Positions 1 through 12,454 of a stretch of DNA of 64,000 bases are shown piece by piece. The stretch is from Perilla frutescens. Lineage: Eukaryota > Streptophyta > Magnoliopsida > Lamiales > Lamiaceae. The position numbers and the translations under genes were made by a program. The stretch lies in assembly GCA_026008535.1 (NCBI GenBank), contig BRKX01000014.1, positions 21,040,694 through 21,104,693 of the forward strand. Direction: 5' to 3'. Numbering within the stretch: position 1 is the first letter of the stretch; each line of letters opens with the position of its first letter. The notes beneath the pieces were generated by a model. The model was not told the DNA's origin and did not search any database. It saw nothing but the letters and a program-made list of their open reading frames with translations.

Positions 1-472
1 TAGTACTACTATTAATTAGAGCCGTATCCGGCTTTTAGTAAGAATCATGCAATAGAAGAATTTATAAATCTCTTTTCCTGAACTTAAACAAAACATAAAT
101 ACCATATATAATAGAAGAATTTATAAATTAAATCTTTTTTCCTGAACTTAAAACAAAACATAAATACCACACACACACACACACACACACACATATGGGT
201 GGATTATAATAAGTAATGTGCTTTGTATGAGAACTAGGAACTATGCTTATTTATTATAATTATATAGCTTACCTTAATTGTATTTTAGTGCTATTATCAC
301 TAGCACTAAAATACAACAAGGAACCATGCTTATTATCACTAAGCTATAATTTTTTTAAAAAAAGCACTAAAATATACTAAAACAAGCTATAAAATCGTAG
401 TAAATATGCATCGTTCCTAGTTCTCACACGAAGCATAGTACCTATTTAAACCAAATCATATATATATATATA

Positions 473-520
<48 letters not shown>
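1..520. repeat. AT-rich non-genic DNA with microsatellites
   Basis: No gene is visible. A tandem duplication of about 58 bp occupies roughly 54-172; each copy contains GAATTTATAAAT and CTGAACTTAAA. It is followed by a CA dinucleotide run (about 169-193) and a long TA run (about 458-520). The TA run directly abuts the left end of the first MULE-type element. Confidence 0.7.
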
Positions 521-523
<3 letters not shown>

Positions 524-595
524 AATAGGGAGTGGTTCCAGAGAAAACCAACCCTAGAGTGAGAACTAAGAATCAATCTACACACTTCAATTTTT

Positions 596-818
596 ATTTT
601 TATTTTCGGATGTCGAGGGTAACCCGCAGCCGCTACCGTGGTGCGCACTGGGTAAACTCCGCCTCTGTGTAATAGCCTGCAAATCTACACAGGGGAGGTA
701 AATCACACTTGACAAGCCAGGTGTGACAGGCTCACACCTAGTGATGTTGGTGGTGGGTTGAACTTGAGACCTTTGGCCTCAAGAAACACCACTCCACCAC
801 TAGGTCATCCCCAAAGGG
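596..818 (-). mobile_element. tRNA-derived SINE, copy 1
   Basis: Read on the minus strand, the element starts with CTTTGGGGATGACCTAGTGG, has an RNA polymerase III B-box-like AAGTTCAACCC, and ends with a conserved GGTAGCGGCTGCGGGTTACC followed by an A-rich tail. Imperfect target duplications flank it: ACACACTTCAATTTTTA at about 580-596 and ACACACATTTCAATTTTA at about 819-836. Two further copies lie at 8188-8391 and 16604-16985. It is inserted inside MULE-type element A, so it is younger than that element. Confidence 0.75.
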
Positions 819-1533
819 ACACACATTTCAATTTTAAGATTGAATGATTTAGATTTGGTTAAAAAAATACGGTGGTATAGCTGTAAAAGAACGCGGTGGT
901 ATTTTTGTAATGTTATCAATATTAAGGTTAAAAAAATGGATTTTCAGAGCGTGTGCTAACAGAGCTAGAATCATATGCTAACAAAGACATTGACGATGCT
1001 AATACAAGCATTGAAAATGCTAATATTAACATTGATGATGATAACGCTATGAGACTTCTTTAGCATTCTTTTATGATGAATTAGTAATTTCATTTTGTTT
1101 TGTTAGCATCAGAAAACTTCTAGGAACAAGTAAAATATAGTAATGCTAAAACTATTCATAGTAATGCTAATATCTTATTTGATAGTGTTAAAACTTGTCA
1201 TAGTAATGCTAATAAATCGTCCATCAAGCTATTTTTATAATGCTGACATGTTGTTTTTATAATGTTAATAATTTATTTTGTAATGCTAATGAGACGTACT
1301 GTAATGCTAATAAATTCTGACAAATAACACATGTGTATAGTAATGCAAAAAACACAATTTGCAGAAAATCAATAGACAAAAAACACAAATTCTGAACCTT
1401 TAATAATATGTTTTAGACACTTATATACACCAGCATCAATACAAAAAACTAAAAACATATGTTAATCATGAAAATTGAAAAGATCTACTTAATCAACTGC
1501 ATATGACACAAATTCTGAACCGCTAATAATAAT

Positions 1534-1574
1534 GAAGAAGAAGAAGAAGAAGAAGAAGAAGAAGAAGAAGAAGA
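1534..1574. repeat. GAA microsatellite
   Basis: An uninterrupted run of about 13 GAA units lies inside MULE-type element A. It has no coding context. Confidence 0.9.
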
Positions 1575-2032
1575 CACGCACACACAAAGTGACAAAAGAT
1601 AGAGCAAACTCACAAGAGAGAGAAAGAAAACAAACCGTGAAGAAAGACGAACAAATATTACTTTAAATTCGATCTAAGTGGTCTTCAATTTGAACTAAAT
1701 CTGGGTTATGTTCTTATTTTTTTCTTCGTGAATTTGTCTATTGCACGTTAAAATCAAAAAAATAGGGAAGAAGAAGCTGAAGAGTAGAGATAAAGAATGA
1801 GAGAAAGGGAAAAAAATCCCTAGTATTTTAATTAGATTTTCTAAATTACAAAACTACCACAACATCATTAAAATAACTCTTGAATTACAAAAATATCACC
1901 TTGTGTTGCTTTTAATATGGACCACATGTTTTTTGCGGATGGATGATGGAGATCGGTTCCTATTTCTCACACTAGGACTTGGTTCTCATTTGATTCATTC
2001 ACTACACACACAAACACACTTACACACACACA

Positions 2033-5000
2033 TAGGGAGTGGTTCCAGAGAGAACCAAGCCCTATGTGAGAACTAAGAACTAATCCCTACCATTTAATTT
2101 GACCAAAACCTACGACCCAGATTAAAAGAATTAAGCGATGGCATTTTCGTAATAAGAATCAATCCAACAATCCATGCAGATTTGTAAGGGTAAAATAATA
2201 AAATTTAAAAAAAATCAAACAATCAAAGTTTTTTAGTATTATCATTATCGCTCACAAGCTTTAACATTGTCATAACTTATTTTAGCATTATCATAACTCT
2301 TGTTAGCATTATTATGAAAATTTACCATGAACATTATAAATCAACCATCAACAACGTTGCTAGAATTTTGTTGAATTAACATCATCGTTCACTCACGTTA
2401 GCATTGTTTCATGATGATTCAGTAGTTTGATTTTGTTTTGTTAGCATCGGAAAACTTGTAAGATCATGTAAAACCTAACACTGTTGACACTATATGATTT
2501 AGCTATACATTTTGATCTATTAGCATTATTGTTCACACGTTTTAGCACTGTCATGGATCATTTTAGCATAATCATAACTCTTGTTAGCATTAGCATGAAA
2601 ATTTGCCAGAATCATTATAAACCAACCATGAACAATTTTGTCAGAAATTTGTTGAATTATCATCGTTCACTCATGTTAGCATTTTTTTACTGTGGTGTGT
2701 ATGTCATGAGACACATGGAGACACAAAAAACTAAGTTAACTGTGGTGTGTACGTCATGAAACACATGGAGACATACAGAGACAGTGGTTCTAAAAACTGG
2801 AATCATGGTCAGAAAAAAGGCAATGAAAGGCAGATGAAGTTCGTATGAATGAAGTATTGTGTTGCAATCATAAATACAGAAAGTAATATCCTCAAAGATG
2901 AATATGTTAAAGCAACGAACTCACACTACCGACAATCATTTCAGAGGAAAAAATAGTAGTCAATCCTACAAGAATGGGCATGAAAATATTGAAGTGACAT
3001 GTGGTGGAATAATTTTGAATTGATGGGGTTCAATATTTTATATTACATATGATAAACAAGTTCTTTTTAATCATTTTTATTATTAGTGACACAATATTTT
3101 GTATTAATTGGCAAATTATCACGCGCTTCTGTGAATGACATAGTATTTTGTTAATTTTTGCTAAATATATAACCTCATAATCCTAGTAATAACTAAATTT
3201 AATACTAACGCCACAATAACATTTTTATGCATTGTAAAAAAAGTATATTATCATTAAAAAAGATTATATTAGCATTATCAAAAAGCTTATCAGCATTACA
3301 GAAAATTATATTAGCAGTATACAAAATTATTTTAGCATGAAAAAGTTTTGTATATAAAAAAGTTCATTAATATTAAAGAAAAGATTATTAACAGTATAAA
3401 AAATATATTAGCATCAAACAAAATCACTATTAGCAGTACAAAAATTATATTAGGATTAGTCTAAAATCCACTTCTTCCCATAGTTATTGGAATCGTGACT
3501 ACATTTCTAGTTGCACTTTCTGCAGGTCCTTAAAGGTTTCTTCTTGCGTTCAACGACCATCCCTCTTCTTGATTTTAGTATTCACAATATCAGGTGGAAG
3601 CACCAACTTCCCATGATTTTCCTTTCCAATAAATTGTACAAAAATCATTAAATACCTACCAATATAACAAAAATACACATCTCTGTTATTACAATATTTT
3701 TTCTATCATAACTGAGCAATATAGTAATCTCAATAAAACACAACTACATTGCTAAAGATGAATGTAATCAATGATAAAAATAATATATATAGCACAACAA
3801 AATAGATAAATAATACTAACATTGTCACCTATCAATTTTCAAAAATCAATGCTAAAAAGGAAATGACAGTACTAAAACTTGAACTAACAATGTTAAAACT
3901 TTAGTATGGAACTGCCAAAAACACAGAATGACACACTTAAATAATAAGTAGACTAACATGTTAGTCATATACATTGCATCAAATGACACAAAATCCCCAA
4001 ATAACGAAAAGTTCCTTCTTAATATTGGATCAGCCCAAAACAGAGATCTCAACTGATCATTCTTGTTAACTTCGTAATCAAATATAAAAGCAGAGTAGAG
4101 TTCACGTTTTTGCCCATTTTATCCAATATCATTTGGGCATCAAAGTCCACAACATATGCCTTACAATTAGGGTCTCGATTGAAATTTTTGAAACCGACTA
4201 CTGTACATCCTATATTGGAATATACACCAACAACTTCTTTAAATAATCTAAATGTTTTCATAGATCAAATGCTTGCCTTTGCACAGTTCAGAATAAAACG
4301 TTAATGTGAATGATCTATATTCCTATTCAGATTCATAAGTTTCTTGTGTGTATCCAAAATAAGAGAATGTGAATTTCTTTCTTCAAATAATCCTAACACT
4401 GTTTGTATCAGAACCAATATACTTCTACCCCATCCTAGTCATACAGCAAGTCCTTTTAGATACCCGACATTTTTTTTTTTCAAAGTTTCACCAAAATTCA
4501 TCGGCGTGTACTTAAATCCCTCACGGTTGCATAGATCATACTTCCAAACTATGTATCATCCTTAAATTTCTTTGTAGTAGACAAACGAATATCAAATCCA
4601 CATGATGAAGCATACACCTTGTAAAACATTATATCATAATCTAAACTAGGAAAAAGTTTGCCCAATGCAGACTTCAAAGATGCTTCACAATCAGATATAT
4701 AAAATTCAAACAACTTAGGAGAAATCTCTACAGTGGTGCCAACACAATCTGCAGATTAAATAAGACAAAATTAAAATATAAAAACAGTGATGCTAATATC
4801 TTCTTTAATGATGCTAAAACTAATCATAGTGATGCTAAAACTAATTATAATGATGCTAAAACTAATCATAGTAATGCTAATACATCTTTCATCATGTCAA
4901 TACTCTGATAATAAGCTATTTTTATAATATTGACCGACTGTTTTTATAATGCTAATAATTCATTTTGTAATGCTAAAAAGAACATTTTTAATGCTAATGA

Positions 5001-5500
5001 AGTGTACTGTAATGTTAATAAATTCTGACAAATAACACGTGTATAGTAATGCTAAAACACAATTTGCAGAAAATCAATAAAGATCTACTTAATCAACTTC
5101 AAAAAATATGTAGTTACATGAAAAACATTGATTTTAAGTTTGAATCTACATATCTCCCATAAAAAATATATTTAATCACAAAAAAATTATATCATCCATC
5201 AACATTATCGATTGCAGCTAAAACATTGATTGAAAAGAAAATTAAACATTCAAATTTTACCTAGTGTCTTCATTGAAAAACAACAAACGAAATATCTCCA
5301 GAAAAAATCTATAACAATCGTGTAAACAACAATTGTGAAGAATTGAAATCCGATTATATGAAAAAACACATAGATATAAGAAGGAAAGAGATTGCGAAGG
5401 AAAGAAAAACCTCGTAGCGAAAATATAATACAATTCATAAATTACAAAAATAAACCCAATCCATTAAATAACCCTAATATTACCATTACGATTTTGACGC
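2033..5500 (-). mobile_element. MULE-type element B with decayed FAR1-like transposase
   Basis: The left terminal sequence (2033-2085, TAGGGAGTGGTTCCAGAGAG then AACCAAGCCC) is nearly the same as that of element A. A FAR1-like gene lies on the minus strand (5273-3480). Homology to element C continues past its first exon to about 5470. A matching right terminal repeat was not found, so the right limit is an estimate. Clusters of TTAGCAT/ATGCTAA motifs occupy about 2240-2680, 3215-3450 and 4780-5060. The element abuts a CA-rich tract on the left. Confidence 0.6.
3480..5273 (-). pseudogene. FAR1/FRS-like MULE transposase pseudogene
   Basis: Reading leftward, a short first exon (ATG at 5273, MKTL) is followed by a GT donor. 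After an intron of about 0.5 kb, an exon begins at about 4757 after CAG. It encodes a FAR1-type DNA-binding domain with the pattern FYKVYASSCGFDIRLSTTKK, then hits a stop. Further on come the MULE-domain pieces AYVVDFDAQMILDKMGK (about 4155) and LFWADPILRRNFSLFGDFVS (about 4030), the latter including the region around the first catalytic Asp (VSFDAMY). A C-terminal piece near 3480-3620 resembles the PPD.V.TKG..R...CRKC tail of FAR1-related proteins. Several stops and frameshifts make it non-functional. FAR1/FHY3 proteins are domesticated relatives of such transposases; here the flanking element ends argue for a transposon gene. Confidence 0.7.
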
Positions 5501-6965
5501 TCAATATAAATGAAAGAAATTTTTGTATGTGTTTTGACGAGGATCTCTTGGTCCTACGGCAAGGGCACAGAAGACCTTTTAACTAATCTCTCACGGTAAA
5601 TTCTCACAAATTCAGAGATATAGAATTTTCCTCTTACGATTGGATTTTAATTCTTTATTGTTGAACTTTTTGTTGGATTAAATCCCATCGTTAATCAAAC
5701 TATCAAAGCTACACATAATTGTTAGATAGGATTGAACAATATATATCTCAAAGAGATAAATTTATTTATTTTTTATTTTTTTAAGTTGGTATTTCTGTAA
5801 TTTGTTATAATAAGACTAGGTATATGTGAGAGAAGAAATTTGTTGTATGCTCAATTGAGGAGTGTGACATCAGGAAAGTCTTCAAACAAAAATTTTGTAG
5901 ATAAAGCTTGAAACCATGGGTCATTGGATCAATGCATCGGGGGCTCTTTGGAGGCTTTCAATTATTTTTCTTTTTTGGTTAATTATTTCTTAATTCTTTC
6001 TATTTCTATTGTATTACTCCATCCATCCCATGTATAATTGTAGTCTTTTTTTTGTATGTTTCAAAATTATAGTTTTATTCTTTAACTGAAATTGTATTAA
6101 AACATTATATTTTTTTTAAACTCACACACCCGACCTGTGGTATTGAGGAGATTCGAACCCGTGACACTGGGACACATTATTTAATCATTGTAATCTAGCT
6201 AATTTAATATTCTTTGGAAATCTAGTAGGAAGGAAAATCATATAATAGAAAATAAGGACAATATAGAATATATATGCAGTTATATATAAATTTATGTCTT
6301 TCTAATATATATTAAATGTATTTTTTTAAAGTGTGAAAATGAGAAGGAGACTATGATTATATATAGAACAAAGGGAGTATATTTTTGGTGTATCATTCAA
6401 CAACTTACTAATTTCTATGCACTATTTTTTTTTTACTCGCACACTCGATTTATGGTATTGAGAAGATTCAAACATGTGACTTTTGATCTCTAAATAACTT
6501 CACTTCACTACTAGACCATCTCCACCGAAACATATAAGAATGCACTATTAATTGATACAAAGTCATACATAAATTATTGCGTCAAAGTTACCACCATCAT
6601 GATTATATTTATGCGGATGTGTGTATGTTTAAATTCGGTATATTTAGCATAGCATTTTATAAGCAACTTATTGCGTCACACCTGACGGATACATTAATTT
6701 TGTGTCAAGCTATTTATATACTTATATTCATAATTGTGTGTCAAGAATGTGAATATACGCAATCCCTTACGTCAATTTTTTTACTTTTTGAAGTATATTA
6801 TGAACATATATATTTTTTTACTTTTTGAAGTATATTATGAATGCACATCTATATATATATATATACATAAGTGTTTTGTTAGCCTACACAATTTAAATGG
6901 GCAGCACTTATGTGGCAGTCACCTCAACTCATTATTTTTTATTAAAAATAAATTTAATTTAATTT
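5501..6965. other. Gene-free AT-rich stretch
   Basis: No supported gene. Two short tracts near 6120-6175 and 6430-6530 share an ACTCRCACACYCGA..TRTGGTATTGAG core, so they are diverged copies of one dispersed repeat that I cannot classify. Short reading frames here look random. Confidence 0.6.
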
Positions 6966-7340
6966 AAGGGTAAATTGCCTTTAAAATCATGAACTTTGAG
7001 TTTAATTAGTTACAAAATTAACATGAAAATTAAAATACCAATTTTGAATTTGTGTGTTATTCAACATTCCCAATTTTTTATAAAATAAATCGACCTTCAA
7101 TCCAACATACAATTGTGGTCACTTTGACGTCATTTTAAAAATTTGATGATCCTATCATGACGGGCTCTAAGACACGAACAAATTGTATGTTGGATTGCAG
7201 GTCAATTTGTTTTATAAAAATTTGGGGATGTTGAATAACACACAAATTCAAAGTTGGTGTTTTAATTGTCTACTTTTAAAGTTCATGTTAAATTTACAAC
7301 TAAGTTTAAAGTTCATAGTTTATAAGGCAATTAACCCTTA
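6966..7340. mobile_element. Foldback MITE
   Basis: The two halves are inverted complements. The left terminus AAGGGTAAATTGCC matches the right terminus GGCAATTAACCCTT, and internal arms pair around about 7150 (for example ATTTGTGTGTTATTCAACAT versus its complement near 7230). The flanks share TTAATTTAA, compatible with a target duplication of about 9 bp. There is no coding capacity. The 9-bp duplication and AT-rich target suggest a Mutator-type MITE, but the superfamily is uncertain. Confidence 0.7.
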
Positions 7341-8187
7341 ATTTAATTATTATTATTATTATTTAGGTTTAGTGCACTCAATTATGATTTGTAATTATTT
7401 TTTTGAATTTAATTTTTATATTTTTAGATAATTATTAATTTTTAGGGTCAATTATTCCATAATTAGGATATTAATTTTTTTAAAATTTCAATTCATAGCA
7501 ATAAATGTTAAATATGATTGATTAAGTATAATAATTTTTATTTTATATATAATAAGAATTAATGACGTTACACCCTCAATGCCCACTACAAGTGCTCAAA
7601 CCCTAGACATTTTTTACGAGAGATGATGAATCTCGTTCACTCCATTACTAACACCACCCAAAATGAGTTTACATCTACTTTCTTGAATTATGTATTTGTA
7701 GCCATGTGAGACGGAGAGAAGTTGATTTACACTTAATGCTGCAAATAACAATTAAAATAGAGTGCTTGTCAAACATGTATAACATGTATAGCTATATTTA
7801 ATTTTTCAAGTATGCTATCATTATATAGGATGTTTTGGAATACCGTTAGCGTTTTCGTCAGAAACCTTTTATCACATGTAACCTTGTGGAATGAAAATCG
7901 AAATTAAATATCAATTTTTTCTTCTTTTGTTTTTAATCTTATAAGGTGAATATCTTTTTTGTGTACCGTAAATTTTATTTGTTATCTATTAATTTATATA
8001 GAAACTTATAGAAATAAGTACTAATAATTAATATTTATAAAAGATCATTTAAGTAATAAACGCGAATTAAATTAATTAACTTGATATGAATTCATTTTTT
8101 ACATAACTCATTTCGAATCTATCTCCAAATTAAATCAGTAGTTGTAACGGTGCATTAAATCAGTATGGATAATGAATTGAGATATAT
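7341..8187. other. Gene-free AT-rich stretch
   Basis: Nothing beyond short AT repeats is visible: no ORF, RNA gene or element end that I can support. Confidence 0.6.
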
Positions 8188-8391
8188 TTTTTTTTAACCC
8201 GCAGCCGCTACCGAGGTGCGTATTGGGTAAGTTCCGTCCATGTGTAATAGCCAGCAAACCATACAAGGGAGGTAAACCACACTTGTCAGGCCAGATATGA
8301 CAGACTCACACCTAGTGATTTTAGTGGTAGGATTCGAACTTGAGACCTTTGACCTCAAGATAACACCACTCCACTACTATAGGTCATCCCC
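8188..8391 (-). mobile_element. tRNA-derived SINE, copy 2
   Basis: This has the same family structure as the copy at 596-818. The head GGGGATGACCTATAGTAGTG lies at the right end and the conserved 3' region (complement of AACCCGCAGCCGCTACCGAG) at the left, followed by an A-rich tail seen here as a T run at about 8185-8195. The B-box-like segment reads CAAGTTCGAATCC on the minus strand, close to the RNA polymerase III consensus. Confidence 0.75.
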
Positions 8392-8687
8392 AATGCAACA
8401 AATACTATTGCGTGACACTCTTCACGCAATAAAGTAAAATCGTCAAAATCAAGATCCTTCTTATATTTCATAAAAACGCTATTACTAATAAATAAATAAA
8501 AAGTAGTCTGGTAGCTAAGTTTCTATTATTTTAATTTATCACCGCCAACATCACTAGATGTGAACCTGCCACACTTGATTTTTCAATTGTGGTTTATATG
8601 TCATGTGTTGTTTGAAGACTATTACACAGAAGCGGAATTTTCTCAGTTCGCATTTTGATAACGACTGCGAGTTAGCCTTAATATATA

Positions 8688-8713
8688 CTAGTATTTCTCA
8701 TGTGCGATGCACA
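8688..8713 (-). mobile_element. Helitron-type 3' terminus
   Basis: On the minus strand a small hairpin (TGTGC/GCACA at 8701-8713) lies about 9 bases before a terminal CTAG (8691-8688) followed by T. A hairpin about 10 bases before CTRR, with insertion next to T, is the Helitron signature. The sequence around it (GAGAAATACTAG) matches the ends at 18702-18728 and 56325-56350. The 5' end was not located. Confidence 0.5.
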
Positions 8714-11700
8714 AATAATAATTATTATTATTATTTCAGATCTGTAATATTATGATTATTTTTTAATTTTATATGTTTTGTTCAATTTTTTAAAATTAAT
8801 AAAAAGATGCACATGCGTTAATAATTAGATAAGAAGATCAATTTTGTGTAGTTACGACAAAAAAAAGAAAAATTAAATTTTAGAAACTAAATGAAAATCC
8901 ATGTTAGAAAGATCGAATTGGAATATTTTAAATGACACAATTTTATAAATAATATTGTATTATTATCCACAATTAAAGAACATTTTATTTCGTAGGATAT
9001 ATGGCATGTATGTAAAATATAATTATTTAATTATTTTAAATGATGAAATTGAAATAGAAAAATAATAAATTATTACAAATTTTATATTATACTTATATGT
9101 TGTTGGTGTTGTGCAAAACAAATGAAAATTATTTTTTTAGGCGATAAATGTAGAGTATTATAAATACTCCACCTATATATAAAAAATAGAATAAAAAATG
9201 TTATAAATCTCAAAATTTCAAGTAAAAAAAATAATAAATAAGATTTCAAATATTTGTTAAAACACAACGGTTGTATAAACAATCGTGGAAAATGTCAAAA
9301 GAAAATATAATAATAAATGTCACTTCTATTGTCTATTAGCTCAAAGTCGTTGTCTATTATACAAAAACTGTTATTTAAAATATAATTGTTAAATAGTGTG
9401 ATAGACAACGGTATATATCAGAACCGTTGTCGATCACACGATTTTGCCTTATTATATGTATAGATTGATAAAAAAGAAAGTAGAAGCCTATGTGTCTGCA
9501 TATTTTTTAAATTAGAATATAAAATAAATAATATTTTATCTTCTTAAATGTATTACATAATTAAATTAACGTTAACCATTATCCTTAATCAGTCAGCACA
9601 CTTATGTTGGTTTAATTTGTTCCTTGGAGAAGTCTCTTAATGACATGAAATCTCTCAAATGTGAATACAAGCTGATGTTTATTGCAAAAATATTAGTATA
9701 TGTTTTGTTTTAATTATTACCAGTCTTAATTAAGTCGTGTATAGAATTATGTAATTATATATATACAGAGCAATATGCAATATAACAAATTATGAAATAT
9801 ATGACTATCAGATAATCTAAGAAAATACAGGATTAATTATAATATTAGTATGTATAATGAACATCCTTTTCTTTTGGAGTGACAAAACAAATAGGAAAAA
9901 AAAAGGAATGAAAGGGATAGTACAGTGGAACAGTGAGCGTATTTCTGTAGCCCCAAATGTCAAGAGTGTAGGCCCACTGGGCTCAGTAGTACTATATGTG
10001 AGGCAGAGCGTACACCACGTGGAAGCACATTAAATGTCCATGAACACGTAGACAAGAAGACAAATGATTGGGCTCACATCTGTTAATTCAAGGCCCACCA
10101 ACCCCTAAAGGGTTATAATTAATATGGGCTCCTTTCTAATTATAAATCACTAATCAGCTAGGCATGCTTTAATTGGGTTGCTTATTATTAATCTGATCAT
10201 AACCTCAAAAATTCACATCTGAAATAAATTTGTACAAATACAATTTTATCAGGGGTCTGATTTGGAAAATTATGTGTGCTTAAACTCAGAAGTATAATAA
10301 TTGATTATAACCCGAATATACTATAATTAATAACAGCTGATAAATACAAATAATCCATTAAAATTCGAATGTATGAGTTAAAATGAAGCATACATTTAAT
10401 TATAGAAACAATTAAGCATAAAGTTATATATTGTACAAATAATAAATTCAGAAGTGGCTTTCTTCATCACTTTGCAATCAAGAAAGATAGATCGTTGATC
10501 AGTACTGTCTAGAAGGGTTTAAGCGTTTAGCATTCCAAGGCAAAGATAGATCGTTGATCAGTACTCTCTAAAGGAAATAATAATAAAACAAACGAAAAAG
10601 ATATATTTATCGAGTCATCAAATTGATTATTATTGACCAAATAATATTGCTTTATGTGATGATCTTAAGGTTAAAAATTATTCTCTACATTATATGTATT
10701 TAATGTTAAATATATTACTCTCTATGACATAAAATATTATTTTAATTAGATTATACGTAAACCTACAAAGTAGAGGAAGCTTTTGAGCCCCACAACAACA
10801 AAAAAAGAAAAAGAAAAACCACAACTTATCGTCATTTTCCCTATCGCTATTTGTTGTTCTCCCCCCTCTATCAGCAATTAATTAAATACTTTCAATTTTA
10901 TTTTTTAATGTGCACATTTGACATTTCATTTTCAAAATAGTCATACTATTAATATAGCTTAAGCTATTAAGACACTTTAATTAAACACATTTATAGTTTT
11001 TAGAAACTTTCTATACAAAAAAAAGGAGACTTGTATATAAATTTCATACTTGAAAAAAGTTTTTTATTTTTTATATAAAAAAAAGACTTAATCGAGTATA
11101 TATAGAAGCAACATAACCTTTTACATTTAAATAGCTTATTTATTAAGTTTTTATCAATCTGAAACCTCAAAAATGAAATCTATAAATTTAGATCGTTAAT
11201 GATTGAAACTAAGTGCTAAAATTTTGTGAAGAATTTTTTTTATTTAAAATTAATTAAAAAATAAACAAGCATAAAAATACAAAATTTTAAATTAAGAATT
11301 TCAATTATTAATAATCTAAATTGATAATTTTTATCTTTCAAATTTTGAATTAACAATTAACTTTTTTTTTTTAGCTTTAAATTGATAGTCATTCATTTTA
11401 TTTATCGTTAGGAGTATACCATATACTCCTATTTATCATTACAATAAAATAAAGTACAAATACAGTATATTATGTATGTGAAGTCGGTGTTGACTCGGTC
11501 ATAATATTAATGGAAGAAATTAGGTTACAAAAGTCAAACCTCTATTGTCGCGTTGCTACAAGTTCTCTCAATGGATGTGCGTGTAGATGTGGATATTATC
11601 CACTGTTGTTTCTGCATTTAAAGAGAGTCCACTTTAGCCAATGTGTTGGTGCCACGTCTGCCTTAATGTTACATCAAAATTAAACTGGCGATACTTAGGT

Positions 11701-12406
11701 GGAAAATGTGATGGGCCCACTCGAAATTGATGAGATAGATGATTGCAATTGGATGTCATTTAATATACCGAATTTTCAATTTCAGTCGCTAACAATGTGC
11801 CTCAATTGGCCGTACAAGTGTCTCCTACTCTTATAATTTATTCTTCCCTTTAATATATATATATATAATTAATTAATTAATTAATTAAAGACAAGAACTA
11901 TATATTATATAATCATATATATTTTGAAAATTAAGGAGGTTATAAATAGCAGTGCAACAAGTAAAAATGAGTACCACGTACCAACGTCGTGCTGAGAAAT
12001 AGAGCAATGAAGAAAGATTCAATAACATGAGTTTGTTGTTGATATTGTCTTGATTATTAATGTTATCTGAAAAAAATGGGAAGAGAATTACACGACGTTA
12101 CCTATAAATCTTTTTTTTTAATATAAAATGAGTAAAACGTCTAGCTATATATACGTAAGGATCTACGTACGTAAAAATGTATAATGCATTGGTTGTTTTC
12201 TTCTATTAAACCTCATATTTTTTTATATGTACAGCATTTATGCAAAGGACTCTATATTATGCGAACATAATAATAAGTTAATGACAAATAAAATAAAAAC
12301 TCAATGCCAAAAATGCACATTGAGGCCTTGAAACTTTTATTTATGCGCGCTCATATTGAACTTTTAAAAATTAAAAGTTAAAGGACTTAATGAAAATGTC
12401 CAATAA

Positions 12407-12446
<40 letters not shown>

Positions 12447-12454
12447 TGAGAGAG
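8714..12454. other. Gene-free stretch with repeat fragments
   Basis: No gene is supported. At 9260-9445, several ACAACGG/CCGTTGT motifs in both orientations resemble subterminal repeats of a CACTA or MULE remnant. At about 10483-10570, a segment containing AAAGATAGATCGTTGATCAG occurs twice, about 63 bp apart. A less AT-rich block (9940-10130) includes a G-box-like palindrome CCACGTGG at 10015-10022, but no gene follows. A block at 11500-11840 has normal base composition and no ORF. A TATAAATA sequence at 11941 has no gene behind it. The stretch ends in TA and GA microsatellites (12402-12450). Confidence 0.55.

Larger units (their letters stand above)
521..1995. mobile_element. MULE-type element A, internally deleted
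   Basis: The left end (about 531-578) and the right end (about 1949-1990) are inverted copies of each other over about 39 bp, with a shared core resembling GAGAACCAAG..CCTA.GTGAGAA. The left end abuts a TA microsatellite and the right end a CA-rich tract. The ends match those of the elements at 2033 and 12455, which carry FAR1-like transposase remnants; this copy has none and looks like a deletion derivative. The interior holds many TAATGCTAA-type motifs (about 960-1340), a GAA microsatellite (about 1534-1574) and a SINE near the left end. Class assignment is inferred from the coding relatives. Confidence 0.65.

Noticed and set aside
442..648. Minus-strand frame rich in Ile-Tyr
   Set aside because: It translates a TA microsatellite and the SINE 3' region.
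2484..2759. 91-codon frame in MULE-type element B
   Set aside because: It runs through the TTAGCATTA-like motif array and has no domain.
9940..11950. Promoter-like signals (CCACGTGG at 10015, TATAAATA at 11941)
   Set aside because: No ORF or RNA gene follows either signal, so they cannot be tied to a gene.
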